Under the pieces are notes generated by a model. The model was not told the DNA's origin, made no database searches, and saw only the letters and a program-made list of their open reading frames with translations. Below, piece by piece: positions 10,601-22,179 of a stretch of DNA of 64,000 nt. This DNA is from Symbiodinium natans. Taxonomy: Eukaryota > Sar > Dinophyceae > Suessiales > Symbiodiniaceae. The position numbers and the translations under genes are program-made. Location of the stretch: positions 179,430 to 243,429 of the forward strand of contig CAJNDS010000055.1 in NCBI GenBank assembly GCA_905221605.1, read 5' to 3'. Positions within the stretch are counted from its first letter, which is position 1, and every line of letters begins with the position of its first letter.

Positions 10601-12356
10601 GCCGCGCAGAAGGCGGACGACGCTGCGCGCGCAGAGCTCTGGGAGGAAGTGCTCCAGCCCTGCCAGCGGCTCCTCCAAGCTCCGTCGACTGCGGAGAGGG
10701 TCGAGGTCTTTAGAGGAATGCTCAGAGCAGAGATCACACGTCTGCAGTTGCTGCTGGCAGTTGACCCTCGCATTGCCCGTGAAGACTAAAAACGGCCAGA
10801 GGGCTCTGCAATGTGCTGCCCGTTGCCTGTGTGATCATGTTTGTCAGAAGTGCGATTCTGTGACAATCTGAGGTCATGAGGACTTTTCAGGAGCTCCGGC
10901 TGCTCATGCACTCCATAATCAGCTGCATTCGCTCCCTCATCTGGGTTGTGGCTGTTTTGTGCCTGATGCTGGGCATGTTCTCCGTGATGTTCACATCTGC
11001 AGTAGGGTCCACCTTGGACAATGCAACTGCACGGCGAAGTCCTGACAACTCGGTGTTGATTGAGCATTTTGGCACGCTGGATCGCTCTATCCTGAATCTC
11101 TACATGGCAATGACCGGTGGCACGGACTGGTCGGTCCAGTACGAAGTCTCATGGCATCAGAGAGCAAAGCTTTGACTTGACCCGATCCGTGGAAGTGTAT
11201 TCAGTGTGCTTGCTTTCGAATGCTTTCGAGTGCATGCAAGCTCGCGGCTGTCTGAGGCAATGTCTCCCCTGCCTGGTATCTACCTGTCCTTGTTCTTGCT
11301 TTACATTACATTCAGCATCTACGCATTGGCCAATGTTGTCACAGGCACTCGCATAACCGAGTTGCAGACAGAACGTGCGCCAACTATGTTGCCTCTCCTG
11401 GGTCAGGCATTTTCCTCGAGAATGCTCGTAACTCCGGGAAGAGGGATCGCGAGCATGTGATTGCGGAAGAGCTGCAGCTCAAGACGCAGTTTCTTCATGA
11501 ACTGCAGAGAGTGTTTGATGCCCCTTGGTAGCACTTGCCGCGCCGCATGCCACACTGTACCTTCACCTGTTGCTGCCTGAGGAGATGGATGCGAACGAAA
11601 GCGGGACGATCAGCAAAGATGAGTTCCAAACCACATTGCAGGATGAGCGGGTCCAGGCTTACTTCAATGCCATGAAGTTGGATGCTCGAACCATGGCAGC
11701 ACAGATTCACTGTAAGTCCCTCCACCCTGCGCTTTAGTCCGGGTCAGCCATGAGGCAGAAACCGTTGGATAAGAGGCATTCTTTTCGAAGCACCAGCGCC
11801 TTTTCAAGAGCAGCCGTCATAAAAGCCCTAGAAGCCCCCGATCCGTAACCAGTGGTGCCCAAACAAACTCAAGAGGTTCAGGTGATCCTGGGTTACTGCA
11901 TACGGGGAGCCCTTTACTTTCCAGCCATCTAGACTGAAGTAGAACCAAGCCACCCCAAGCCAGCCCAAAGACACATCAAAGATCTGCCCTTTGTCGGGCT
12001 CAGGGGAAGTGGAGTACTTGTTTGCACTCCTCGACTACGATGGTTCAGGCCACTCGGGTTGGGTGGACCAAATCAAACCTCGCGGATGTTGCGGTCCATG
12101 GTGACAGGTGAAGTCAGCTACTCTGAGTTTGTGGATGGCTGCTGGAAGCTGCAGGGCGAGGCCACACTCGACGCAAAATGCATCACAGAGTCCTTGGGGG
12201 CATGTGCGGTATTCTGTGGATCAAGCAGACGTCAACCTTGCTCATTTCATGAGGAGAGATACGCTGAATCATTCAGTCACAGCGTGTCAGTGAATGAGCT
12301 TGATCCTCGAAAGCTTTCTGTTTGTGTCGTGAGGCAAGAAGCCTCGACATGAAGAT
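7606..12356 (+). CDS. Voltage-gated cation channel, single 6TM domain with two EF-hands (multi-exon)
   Basis: A plasma- or internal-membrane ion channel assembled from exons. S1 lies in 7606-7911 (LILLNCLFVAWQTQ), the start of S2 near 8026-8079 (FTILQGIFVVCFS), S3 in 8398-8428 (LDLLVVAFDL), S4 ends at 8851 with Arg every third residue (RVIRVVRVIRV). S5 and the pore are in 10873-11142 with filter region MTGGTDW (11110-11130). S6 is in 11257-11344. The cytoplasmic tail follows in 11407-11519, EF-hand 1 in 11582-11711 (loop 11588-11623), EF-hand 2 is split over 12004-12048 and 12108-12160, and the last secure exon starts at 12334. Resolved introns: GT-AG 8852-10872 and 11712-12003; GA-AG 11143-11256; GC-AG 11345-11406, 11520-11581, 12049-12107 and 12161-12333. 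The voltage sensor and Ca2+-binding tail imply depolarisation gating with Ca2+ feedback. The true N- and C-termini and part of S2-S4 were not resolved. Confidence 0.85.
9190..9236. repeat. Short direct repeat before the LON gene start
   Basis: Four imperfect copies of a CTAGTGCT/GCGAGTGCT word (AGCACTCTGCTAGTGCTTTG type) sit directly upstream of the first ATG of the nested LON gene. Whether it acts as a transcription or trans-splicing signal cannot be told. Confidence 0.5.
9255..10789 (+). CDS. LON substrate-binding-domain protein, two exons, nested in the channel intron
   Basis: Exons 9255-9653 and 9827-10789 join in frame across a GC-AG intron to give 453 residues from an ATG to a TAA. Residues 1-80 are Ala/Arg-rich and could be an organelle-targeting leader. 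About residues 100-210 match the Lon protease N-terminal (LON) domain: VPLLLVEDVYLPG, then YDCML joined to a GRLLAAVLYD strand, LEDLV and VGRARL. A second module at about 256-321 (LWRAKSG to LTWDDGDVW) resembles a short DGDVW repeat module I associate with dinoflagellate proteins. The C-terminus is helical and Ala/Glu-rich. No AAA ATPase or Ser-Lys protease part is present, so it is a LON-domain protein and not a Lon protease. It lies wholly inside the channel intron 8852-10872, same strand, its stop 83 bases before the next channel exon. Confidence 0.75.
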
Positions 12357-12359
12357 TCT

Positions 12360-15300
12360 GCAGCTTGCAGCTTGGCCGCGTTGTTCTCGTCGAATGACTT
12401 TGGCTCACCCTTTGAGAAAAAGCATAAATAAATACTCCATGCTTGCCCAAAGAAGCGCGGGTGTCCTCCTTGACCACCGTGCTCTAGCTGCAGGTAGGCC
12501 CTGCACAGGCTATGCCTCATTCCACCATTGCGAAGTCTGCAAGTATTGGCAAGTTGCGGATGTGACGGGTTGACTTCTTGCCAAGGAGATCGAGTCCTTG
12601 TCCAAGCTGGTCCACCATGTCCAGAGCTCACGCTGATTGCATGCCATGATTACCGCAGCGACATCATGATGGTGCCTAAGATCACCTAAGCAGCTGAGGT
12701 GTTGACTAAGGTCTCCACGGATTCAGTGCCAATAAAGGCGTGGCATGTGACCAGCACAGCGTTCAAAACCGCAGAACACGCGTTTTCGAGATCTTCTCGT
12801 TTCCAAGCTCCAAAGGAGCAGGATGGGAAACAGTCGGGGAATGACAGACCCTCAATTTCCGGATGAAAGAGCCAGATCATTTTGTCACAAATCCGTGCGT
12901 GCAGTTCTAATCAAGAGCAGAAATTGAATCTGTGCAGTTGTCAGCATTAGAATGTTTCTGGGTCTTCGACAAGTCAAGCGTCACACATCCACCTCAGAAG
13001 AGGTGGTGACAATGCCATGGCGAGCTGTGAACTATGGCAGTTACGCAGACGTTTAGTGAAGCGTTGAGCAGATGGGCAATTGAGCGCCCCTTGGCGGTCT
13101 CGAAAATCCTTGGCAGACTTTGCCGTTCTCCTTGGTGGGCTGAGGGATGCTGAGGGATGCTGAGGGGAGCATCGGATGGCTCCTGGGTCGCAGGCATCCA
13201 GGCTGAGGCTTTTGGCTGCGGAGCCGATCGAAGATGATTCCCAAGCCAGGTGGGTCCCCAGAAACAAAGAACAAGCGCCAATGGTGTTTCGAGGTGTGCA
13301 TGTGTCGATGGGCAGGTCAGAAGAAAGGAGCTATTTGTCTGGGCCTTCTCAGGCTGCATCGTGTGCGATGGAATTGTCGATGCTGCTCTTGCATGTTGTT
13401 GCGCTTGTTCTGTCAGGGCGTCCTTGGATCCTTTGCGCCAGAAGGAAGTGCAGCCATACCAGAGATTCCCGACAAAGACTGCGAGGTGCGGGTGCAATCA
13501 ATGACACTGGCTGCAGTATGCAGCAAGAGCGGCCGCCCCTTGTGCTGTGATATGCGTTGCGACGTGCCGTGAGATGCCTTTGCCTCAACGATGGGAGCTA
13601 TATTTCGCAGCCACGGTTCGAAGGCTGGGGGTGGGTGCCAGTGGGTGCAAATCTTCGTCGAGCTCGCTTGCGGATGGAGTCCTGAGCAGGCATCGGGAAA
13701 AGTGGGACCCAGACTTGGGCGAGGGCATCTTGGATGGCCCTGAGGCTGGGCTATGGAGACGAGAAACTTTGCCATGCCTGTCTTGCGGAATCCTTTGCAG
13801 CCTTTGCATGTACTATCAAAGTACTATCATGTGCTCGGATCTACGCAGGTTGTGGTCGAGCAGCCTGCAATCCCAGCTCGGGACAGCCGTCTGCAGCCTT
13901 GGAAGCCTGTTTTGTAGAATTTAACGCCATGACCCCAGTTGCGCCAAGGGCCTCCGAAGCGTGCTCGTCGCGGCAGAGGCACATGTTAATGCAGGGGCGC
14001 GAGCATGGATGCGTCACTGCATTAAGCTAATGTTGTGATTCCGATGTGAGCTCTCTTGTCGCATCTATCGTTGCAGGGCTCCTGCCTTTATTTTGTTTGA
14101 GCTTTTGTTTGTGTTGCGTATGCTTTTTCGGCTTATGCTTCTTCAGAGTTTGTGCCGCCAGCAACAGTGCACCTTACATGACAGACCCTCGCAACGCTGA
14201 CGCACGGGAGCAGGCTCGATTGAGTTTCCGTGTTGCCCTCCGGTTCATCCTTGCGTGCCTTGTCAGGGCAGATGGCAGCTCGAGAAACAGACAATCGAAA
14301 TGCCGCGGCCTTGGTTGGCTGAGGCTATGAGGGGCAGTGGTGAGACGCATTAACTCGCTACAATGCTGGTACGCCTGCTGGCGATTGGCAAGGTTCGAGT
14401 GATCCGTGTCGCTGGTGCCGCGAGCCCTAGAGTTTGCAGTCGAACGGCAGTTTGCCATCATCACCGGGATGATGCCTGCGTACTGCAGCACATCTCGGTG
14501 CGCCTGTGAAGTGGGCGAGCATCAAACGCAAGCACGGGAACATAGAATCAGATGATTCTTGAAGCAAAGCTTCAATGGTGGGGAAAGGTCTCGCCTGAAA
14601 TGGGGTAGGCACTTCAGTCAAAAGAAGCCTCCAATTGCGGTCCGGTGCAAGGATAACACATGGATCCCTTGCGACTTGAAGCGAAGCAGGGAACACGTGG
14701 TGTAGATTACTGTGATGGCTCTGGCTGTTCGTAGAGTTTGGACACAGTGCATGGTGCAACATGCGTTGTGGTTGGTCCCGGAACTGGTTCGTCCGTTTGT
14801 ATTGGGGTGTTCGTAGAGACTTGCAGAAGCTCCACAGCTGTAACGCGGTTTATAGATTTGGGCAGAGGGCCTGCGTTTTCATGGCTTCCTCTGTAGCTTC
14901 ATGATGGTCCAGGCCACCCCACCTTGCCTTCACTTGCAGAGATGCGATCCTTGTCAGTGCTGAGTGCTGAAGAGTAGATTGGGAGTCAGGTGCCGCCATG
15001 AACAGTCCACAGCACGATTTACGGTCAAACAGGAGGATTGCACAAGCGGCAGGTGCAGCCGACACATGGAGACCTTGAACACACAAAGGCTTGATGCTCT
15101 GGAACGTGCGCCGGAGCCCGTGTCGACTTGCCTCTTCCACGTTGGTCCCACGTTGCTGGGCTCTGCTCAGGTCGAGCCGTCTGGACACGGACCCTCGTGC
15201 TCGTGAGACGGACACCCGTGCAGAACCAGTCTGAAGCTACTTCGTTTGATTCCGACGCCACCTCACTGGGTCTGATATCGCCCTGTTGGAATTGCAGGAT

Positions 15301-15540
15301 GCTGATGCCGCAGCTGGACGAAGTCGCGCCTGTAGCTTCGACGCCGACACGAGGCCGTGCAAAAGCAAGCTCTGCTGTAGCATTCGACAGCTGCGAAGTT
15401 CAGGCAGTTGAGGTGTGCAGTTCATGTCGCCCAGCTTCAGTTGCTTACATGAGAACGTACAAGAAGCAGTCGCAAAATGAAGCAAGCTCTTCAGCCTAGC
15501 CAGAATCGGGAGTTCAGAGCAACATATGAGATAAAGGAGG
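12360..15540. other. Stretch without recognisable gene
   Basis: Follows the channel gene and precedes the PGAM5-like gene. Frames up to about 170 codons occur on both strands. A few + strand peptides look protein-like, for example the one containing EGSAAIPEIPDKDCEVRV near 13440-13490, but none belongs to a family I recognise. A triple GGGATGCTGA repeat lies at 13143-13166. The missing 3' exons of the channel gene may lie at the left edge. Confidence 0.4.
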
Positions 15541-15558
15541 TCCCTGAGGAAGCCTCAC

Positions 15559-17790
15559 ATGGCGCGCCTTCCTGAGCCCTTGCGGTTGTCGGTTACTTGG
15601 ACATGGATTCGCAGGGCACGTGCTGCTGGTGGCAGTGCTGCCGCCTGTTTCAGACCTTTCAGAAGCAGGTTGAGTCTGGTGCAACACTGGAAGCCTGCTG
15701 TGCTGCTGGCTGGGACAGGTCTGGGCCTCTCGGAGTATTGCAAAAGGCCCACGCGCTGTGAGGAAAGCGAAGTTGAGTGGTGGAAGAACCCCGCCCAGTG
15801 CTCAGACGCAAGCACTTTGTGGCAGAGGGCATGGAATGCCGACTGGGACGGGCGAGCTCCACCGACCTCCTCGCCATCTGTCAAGACGACCGGGCAAATT
15901 CGTCACCTCTTGTTCATACGACATGGGCAGTACAACTTAGATGATGATGAGCATGGGCTGCCTGGCTTAGAGTGCTGAAAGGGCCTCGGAGAGTTCCGAA
16001 TCCCAAGGCAGAGGCCAGGACTTGAATGTCTCATTCTATTGAGCCTAGGCTCACCGAACTTGGCCGTGAACAGTCAGCGAAGCTTGGGCAGAGGCTGCTT
16101 GTCGAACATGGCGGGCTGTTTGAGATGTGAACAGGGAAGCCTCAGCCAACTTGGCAGGCTCTTGGCGGAAAGAATGGGTGTGAAGAAAGACCGATATGGA
16201 GAGGTCCAGATTCAATACAGCGGCCGTGAACTCAAGACGTATCTTTCAGGTCCATGGCCATATCGTGAGAGAGTTGGGAATCAGAGTGCTGAGGCATTTG
16301 GGTCAGCACTGTTGCCCGGGCGCGCCAAACAGCCGAGATTCTCTCCAGCTACCTACCAGATGTCCCTCTTCAAGACCCGGATCCCCTCCTGGCCGAGGGT
16401 AAGCCCACCGTGCCACATCCCACCTCGCAGCCCCCAGCGCGAAATGCCGATTACTGGGAAGACTCTGCCCGCATGGAGGCAGGTTTCAGGCGCACCGGGC
16501 ATACTTGGAGTGCAGTCTCCTGAAAGTCCATGCTGGCACCTCCTCTCAAGTGGCTCTCTTCAGACGGGCATCTTCAAGACAGTTGCCTCAACCGGGTGTC
16601 TTAAAATGGTGGTGCTAGTAGGTTCGAGTCTACTTCCACCCTCTTTCATGTCTATCCTGTCACTTATCTGCCCCAAATCCCCGAAGAGCGTCATCACAGG
16701 ACTGCACCTGAAGCTGAAGCACGAGAGTGTGAACAGCGGTCTTGTGACGAAGCTCCTATTTAACTTCTTGACCACTGTAAAGACTCTAACTCTTCTCCTC
16801 ACGTCTCGAGGAGGCTTCTGTATGAGTGGCCTTCTCACATGATTCGGCGGGCCTCGTCGCAAGCATGCTTTGTTTTCGACCTTTTGCAGGAAGTTTGTGC
16901 ACCGCGATGTCGATCACAAACGGCTTGCCGAGAAGCAGGCGAAAAGGGAGAAGAAGCTCAAGCAGGAGCTGGGAGAAGGACTTGATTGCTAGAATCGATA
17001 GCTTTGGGACATCGGGTAGACTGTGTCACTGAAGGCCACACACAATACGTGCTGAAGGATACGTTCCTCCGGAAGCTCCTGACAAGGGCGAGGCAAAGGA
17101 GGCAGAGAAGACGGAGGTCGAGAAGGAACCGCCGCCACAGCACGTCTACGAAATCTATGCGCCTTGGGCGCTTTCATGGGTTTGGTGCATCAGTTCATAG
17201 CAGCTTCGCTTCTCTCATGCCTCTCACATGATGCTTATAGAAAGCTGTCATAAGCTGCTATGCATGGAGCATGTGGCAGCTGTGCGGATCACAGGTGTGC
17301 CACATGAATCTGATACGCTATTTCGAAGCTCGGATGCAAGCCTGCAACAGTTTTTTTTCTCCGCATGCGTTGCAAACATGCGGCTGCGATCCTGGACTGC
17401 TTACACTGCTTGCTGTCCTCACATGTCTTTAGTGTTGGAGGTCATGAGAGCGCTGCAGCTTCCGCCAGAAGCTTGGCTCCGCCTCAGAGGCGACAATACG
17501 GGCATCACCGAGAGTCTCGGCAGCGAGCAAGCCAGTATGCACTCTATGCTCCCAATGGTGCATGTCGGCGCATGTGCGCGCGTGTGGTCTTTTAAAAGCA
17601 GTGGTTATGAAGCTCTGGCTGCTATTTTGTATTGGAGGCACTTGTTTGGCATATGCGGTTCTTCTTTGCTGCAATCCAAATGTAATGTGTTGGCAATTGA
17701 TCGACAAGTTGTGTTGCGGAGGATTATCATCCATCCAAATGGGAAGCCTGGCCGCACATTGAGCCGAGGCAAGTGCGGCGCCGTTTCCTT
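15559..17790 (+). CDS. PGAM5: PGAM5-type histidine phosphatase (multi-exon)
   Basis: Phosphoglycerate-mutase-fold phosphatase; PGAM5 in other eukaryotes is a Ser/Thr/His phosphatase of mitochondria. Exon 1 (15559-15956) has a basic and hydrophobic N-terminus like a mitochondrial anchor, a WDGR motif and the catalytic RHG at 15919-15927. Exon 2 starts at 16049 (LTELGREQ). A middle exon ending at 16489 carries RARQTAEIL and the LLAEGKP and YWEDSARMEAGFR motifs. Exons 16890-16978 and 17058-17158 form a charged linker; 17295-17324 holds the second catalytic His (CHMNLIRYF, His at 17301-17303); 17441-17511 encodes MRALQLPPEAWLRL; the last exon starts at 17722 (IIIHPNG). All six resolved introns have GC (15957, 16490, 17159) or GA (16979, 17325, 17512) donors. 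The junctions around 16125-16310 and the exact stop are uncertain. Confidence 0.85.
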
Positions 17791-17879
17791 GAAAGAGTTG
17801 TTTCAGTCATTTGTCAGCTCAGAGTGTGGTAATGACAATAGTGTTTGTCGAGTTCTCCTCCTAGGCGGGTCAGCTTGAA

Positions 17880-19900
17880 TCGCTTTGCCGATGTCGGGCA
17901 CCTGCCGATCCAGATGGTGACCTTCCATTGAAGCGTGTCCAAGGACGAGGAAGGAGCACGGCAGGAAAGGAAGAAAAGAAGCTGCTGAGTGCAGAGAGCT
18001 GGCCGCAAGAATCTGTATGGCCCTGTGCGACACTGTCAGCACCGCGCCGACACGGTAGCCTTGGTCACCGTTGCAGGTCTTCCGCGAGCAGCCGGCCTGA
18101 CTTGCACCTGCCAGTGCAGGACCCGTCCACAGCATTCAACAACATCAAAGGATGCCGGGTGTTTCCTACAGTAAACAAAGTCATTCAGATTCAAAATAGA
18201 ATGCTCATGCGCCCATGCCAGCCCTTCAGACAGATTCTGGTTCCATCAGTGACCACTCGATTGAACCCACCTGCTGAACAGAACTTGAGCATAGTCGGTT
18301 TGATCCAGTTTCTCTGCCAGGGGAGTGGCAAGAGCAGCATCGGCTGTGCACAGCTGGCTCAGCTCGAAAGAGCTTTAGCGGCCTTGGGCTCAGGGATGTC
18401 TCTCAGTCTCAATTCGGGCCTTTGAGTTGGACTACTGTTGGACTGTGAGCCTGCCTTGAGGACACCACGCTGCTGCAAAGTCGTGCGACCGCAGCGCTGG
18501 AGAGAATTGCCAGGCCGCGCCGAGGGATGGGACGCTCATCCTTGAATCGAGGCTTCATTGTGGGAGGTCAGGCTGCTGAGAAAGCCCTTGCATCTATTAC
18601 TCGCGTGATCCAAGTCCTTTGGCTGAGAATTGCCCTCACTTCGCTCACCAGCCATCGGGAGCCCAAGTAGCATATACCAACGCGTAGCAGCACGAGATGA
18701 CCAGGCTGTTTCCAAAGGCTTGCCTTCTACTTTGTTCTCAGGTACAGTTGGAGTAGTACGACCATGTTTCCGTGTTCGTAGCGAGTTCATGAACTCGTGG
18801 AGTCATCCAAATAGCGGTAATGACTCCGTTTCTCCTCCGCGTAAACGTCGAAAGTTGTCGTAGAAGAACATGCATCCGCACCTGCTTTTTCAAATCTCGT
18901 GAAAGGGCTCTCGGGTGCTGGTAGAACTTTTTGGTTCAATGGTGGAATGAGCTCGGCATCGTCTGCGTCAGCTAGTGTATTCCCCTTCTGAATCGATGGG
19001 CGGCACCTCTGGCACCTTTGAACACGGAGCCCGTTTTCTCTTGCGGGTCTCAGTGTCAGGCAGCAATCGGCTCTGAAGCGCATCCCTGTGGCGTGTCCGT
19101 CATGCGGCTGCCTGAACGTCCAACCCCCAACTGCCGCCGAGAACGAAAGGCACAAAAAGGCACATGAAGGCACCCTTAAGCTGTCGCGACTGTCGTGAAC
19201 TCAGGTCCCTCAAGGCTCTGCCTGGCACACCGGTGACCTCGTCTCTTGCCAGGAGTGCAGCTCTGCACTTACAAAGTCCACCAGCCATGTGGGCAGAGTG
19301 ACTTTGAACTGGCCGGTAACGTTTCAGCGGATGTCAAAGGTCAGCCGTTCCTGCCATTGAGCAGCTTCCAGGCTGGTTCGGCCTGCAAACTGCATTGTTG
19401 AGAAACTGAGAAAGAGTGTAGAAAGTAGAAAACGTGCCCCCCAGGTCAGGGAAGATCTTGCTGTCTTAAAATCGGCAGTCCAGCGCCTCCGGGATCAACA
19501 GGCTGGACATGGCTGGACCTGCGGAGAAAGTGTACATTAGCAGGTTCGCCCTCCTGATGGTAAGGAGCGCATTCAGTACTTGGAGTGCCTCGCCGCAAAG
19601 GGCAGGCAAGAGTCAACGAGCCCTCTGGCAAAGAGCGCAAAGAGCCTCGGATCTGAGTGGAAAGATTTGGCTGCCTGATGTTGTGTGATGTTGTGTTCAG
19701 CCTGCCTGGCTTAGCAGAGGACGCCAGCTTCAGAGCCGGCAGAGGATTACTCTGCCACGTGAGCTTTGCAGATAGTCTCAAGAGTGTACCACTTGGATCT
19801 GACTGTTTTGGGCAGGACGCGGCGGTGCGAAAGCTGCCGGCACGTGGACCCATGGCATCTCCGCTCTTTCCCCCGCAGATCATGAGCCCAAGACAGGCAG
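17880..19900. other. Stretch without recognisable gene
   Basis: Several frames of 60-165 codons on both strands, none with a recognisable motif. The peptide ending in PPRKRRKLS near 18835-18861 has a nuclear-localisation-like basic tail, but the frame is short and isolated, so it is not called. Confidence 0.4.
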
Positions 19901-19904
19901 GGCA

Positions 19905-20015
19905 AGGCAATGCAAGGCAATGCAAGGCAATGCAAGGCAATGCAAGGCAATGCAAGGCAATGCAAGGCAATGCAAGGCACAAGGCAATGCAAGGCAATGC
20001 AAGGCAATGCAAGGC
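19905..20015. repeat. Ten-bp minisatellite (AGGCAATGCA)n
   Basis: About ten tandem copies of AGGCAATGCA, one of them shortened to AGGCAC. The minus-strand frames crossing it give a repeated LPCIALHCLA peptide, an effect of the repeat and not evidence of a gene. Confidence 0.95.
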
Positions 20016-20019
20016 AAGT

Positions 20020-21165
20020 GCTCGAAGTGTTCGCATGTTGTTCGAACGTTTGGCCATTGGAATGTGAAGGTCGGACAAGGGCCCCCAACAGACTCCACGG
20101 AGTCCCCAGACGCATCCCCTGAGCTCTGAGCTCAAGTCCACCGACGGGAAAGAGTGGCGTAGGCATGTGCCGCGCGTGGCATGCGAAGGCTGCTTGGGTC
20201 ATTTTGGGCCCCGAGGCATCCCTTCCTGTCACCTTGCTCGCCCTGCCAGAGGCGCGAACTTTGCTTTGTTCCGTGTGCTTGTTCTCTGCCTCGCAGCATA
20301 GGAAGCGTAAGGAGCATAAGCAGCACGAGCAGGCCTTGCCACATGTCAAGGCTCCAGCGAGTCGGGCTCCACGAGTTGGAGCCGATTTTGCAGGAAAGCC
20401 CCTCTGCAGGAGGCATCTGAGTTTCTGCATGCCCTGGAGATCCGTGGAGATGCCGGGAGATGTTGCGATGGTTGAGGGTTCTCCGCTTGACCGCTGCCCC
20501 TGGCGTAGGTGCCACGTCCAGCTCCCCACGGCTGATGGAGAAGGTGCAAGACAGGCCGACAAGAGTTCTCCCCAAGGTAAATTGATTGGGCCGTGGGGAT
20601 TCAACTTCCACCCTGAGATAGCTTTCAGGTCGAACACTGCAGGAGCGCTCACGGTCTGCCGATTCTGTGAAGACAAAACGCGGTTCGGGGAGTGACTGTT
20701 GCACGTGCCGGGTGGAAGGAGAGGCTGCGTCCCCACTGAGGGCCGGCCAGGCGGTAAGCTGTGACATGACTTGGGGATTTTGCAGAGTGTTGCAGAAGCA
20801 GAAAGGCTGGTGACAAGCCGCTGTCTGTCCCTAAGACTGAGATACACCAAGCTTCGTTTGGAGACCTGAGCGTCGCAAGGATTCTGATGCCCCTGCTGGA
20901 CACACAAGATCTACTAACCAACAGTTCATCGTCCTCAGCTCCGCAGTAGCCTCAAAGGCAAATGTGAGTCCTGTGTCCCTGCGTGGCTTTCCTGCCGAGG
21001 TTGTGCTTCCACGGAAGCAAACTGTCGAAGTGGCAGATGGTTGGATGCCCAGCCCATGGAAGACAAAGGGGCCCGTTTGTGCTTAGCTGCTTGCTTGGTT
21101 TTTTGCTTGGCTTTGGCTTGGCACTCTCCCCTAAGCCACTTTTTTTGAACCGCGCAAGCTTGTTT
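20020..21165. other. Stretch without recognisable gene
   Basis: Large overlapping frames on both strands (20165-20695 on plus, 19747-20907 on minus) are open partly because of the neighbouring minisatellite. None shows a family motif. Confidence 0.4.
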
Positions 21166-21167
21166 TG

Positions 21168-21500
21168 AAGAGCATCATGCCGTCAAGGGGAATTGCTTCC
21201 ACGCCCATATGCATTTGTCCCCACCCCGGCATACGAGCATTGTGTTGCAAGCTGGGGGTGGATGCACACGCCCCACACGCCCCAACCCCCTGGTCTTGAA
21301 ACCGTGCACGCCCGTTTTGAGATGTTTTGAGATGTTTTGAGATGTTGTGAACATCATGCCGTCCAGAGGGTTTGCTTCAAAACCCATATGAATTTGTTCC
21401 ACCCCCCCTCCCACTTTTTTTCTCTCCCCCGCAGGCTTTGGAGAACAGGGAAATTGTTTCAAAGTCCATAATCATATGAATTTCTTCCCAACGCCTTGTT
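21168..21500. repeat. Three diverged tandem copies of a CATCATG/CCCATATG element
   Basis: Copies begin near 21173, 21352 and 21440. Each has ATCATGCCGTC or a relative, then a T-rich stretch, then CCATATG followed by ATTTGTCC or ATTTCTTCC and a C-run. A triple GTTTTGAGAT word sits at 21314-21345. The element resembles the family around 55.74-56.52 kb, which has GAACCCATCATGC and C-runs in similar order. Confidence 0.6.
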
Positions 21501-22045
21501 TTCATGCATGCCTTGTCACCTCGGTAAGGGAGTTAAGGGGGTGTAGCCGGCCAGTTGCAGCTCTTGCACGATGTGCACTTTTTGCACTTTTTGCATAATC
21601 ATGGTTCACGGTGTTTTGGCAATGGTGTATCTAGGACTTCTTGTATACGTTTTGTCTGTCAGGCTTCCAAGCCCAGCAGTCCAGACATGAGCCCAGCACT
21701 AGCAGCTCTTGCGAGTGGCTCAGGACACCGAACAAAAGACCAGGGAGGCGACAGTCCAACAGACGTCATGCAAGAGCGTAAGATCTCGTTGTGGCAATAG
21801 ACGTTTGTATTGGCAGAAGCGCGCAATGTTTGAGAGGCACTCCAACAGATGCGGCACAAGTCCTTTGGTCCCAAGGGCCGAGCCAGAAAGGAACGTGGAA
21901 AGCTCAGAGTGCTCCAATGTTAGAGCCTCGAGGCGTTCTAGGCAGAAGCTTCAGAGTCCCGCCACCAAGAAACGTAGAGTCACAGAGCCTCGGGTGCGTG
22001 GAGCACAGGAATCCAGTTGTTCATATGTATAGAGATATTATCCGT

Positions 22046-22102
22046 ATATACGTATGTACATGTATGTCTGTATGTATGTGTGTATGTATGTCTGCATGTA
22101 TA
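22046..22102. repeat. TGTATG-type microsatellite
   Basis: Imperfect run of TGTATG, TGTCTG and TACGTATG words. It gives a Met/Cys/Tyr/Val-rich frame that is not taken as coding. Confidence 0.85.
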
Positions 22103-22179
22103 GCATCTACACGGTTTCTTGCCTTGAGGTGCTGTGTAGCATTAAGATGTCAGCGGTGTGTGGACGCCCGGGGTTGCAG

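Noticed and set aside
19747-20907. 386-codon minus-strand frame
   Set aside because: Kept open by the 10-bp minisatellite and with no recognisable domain; all identified genes are on the plus strand.
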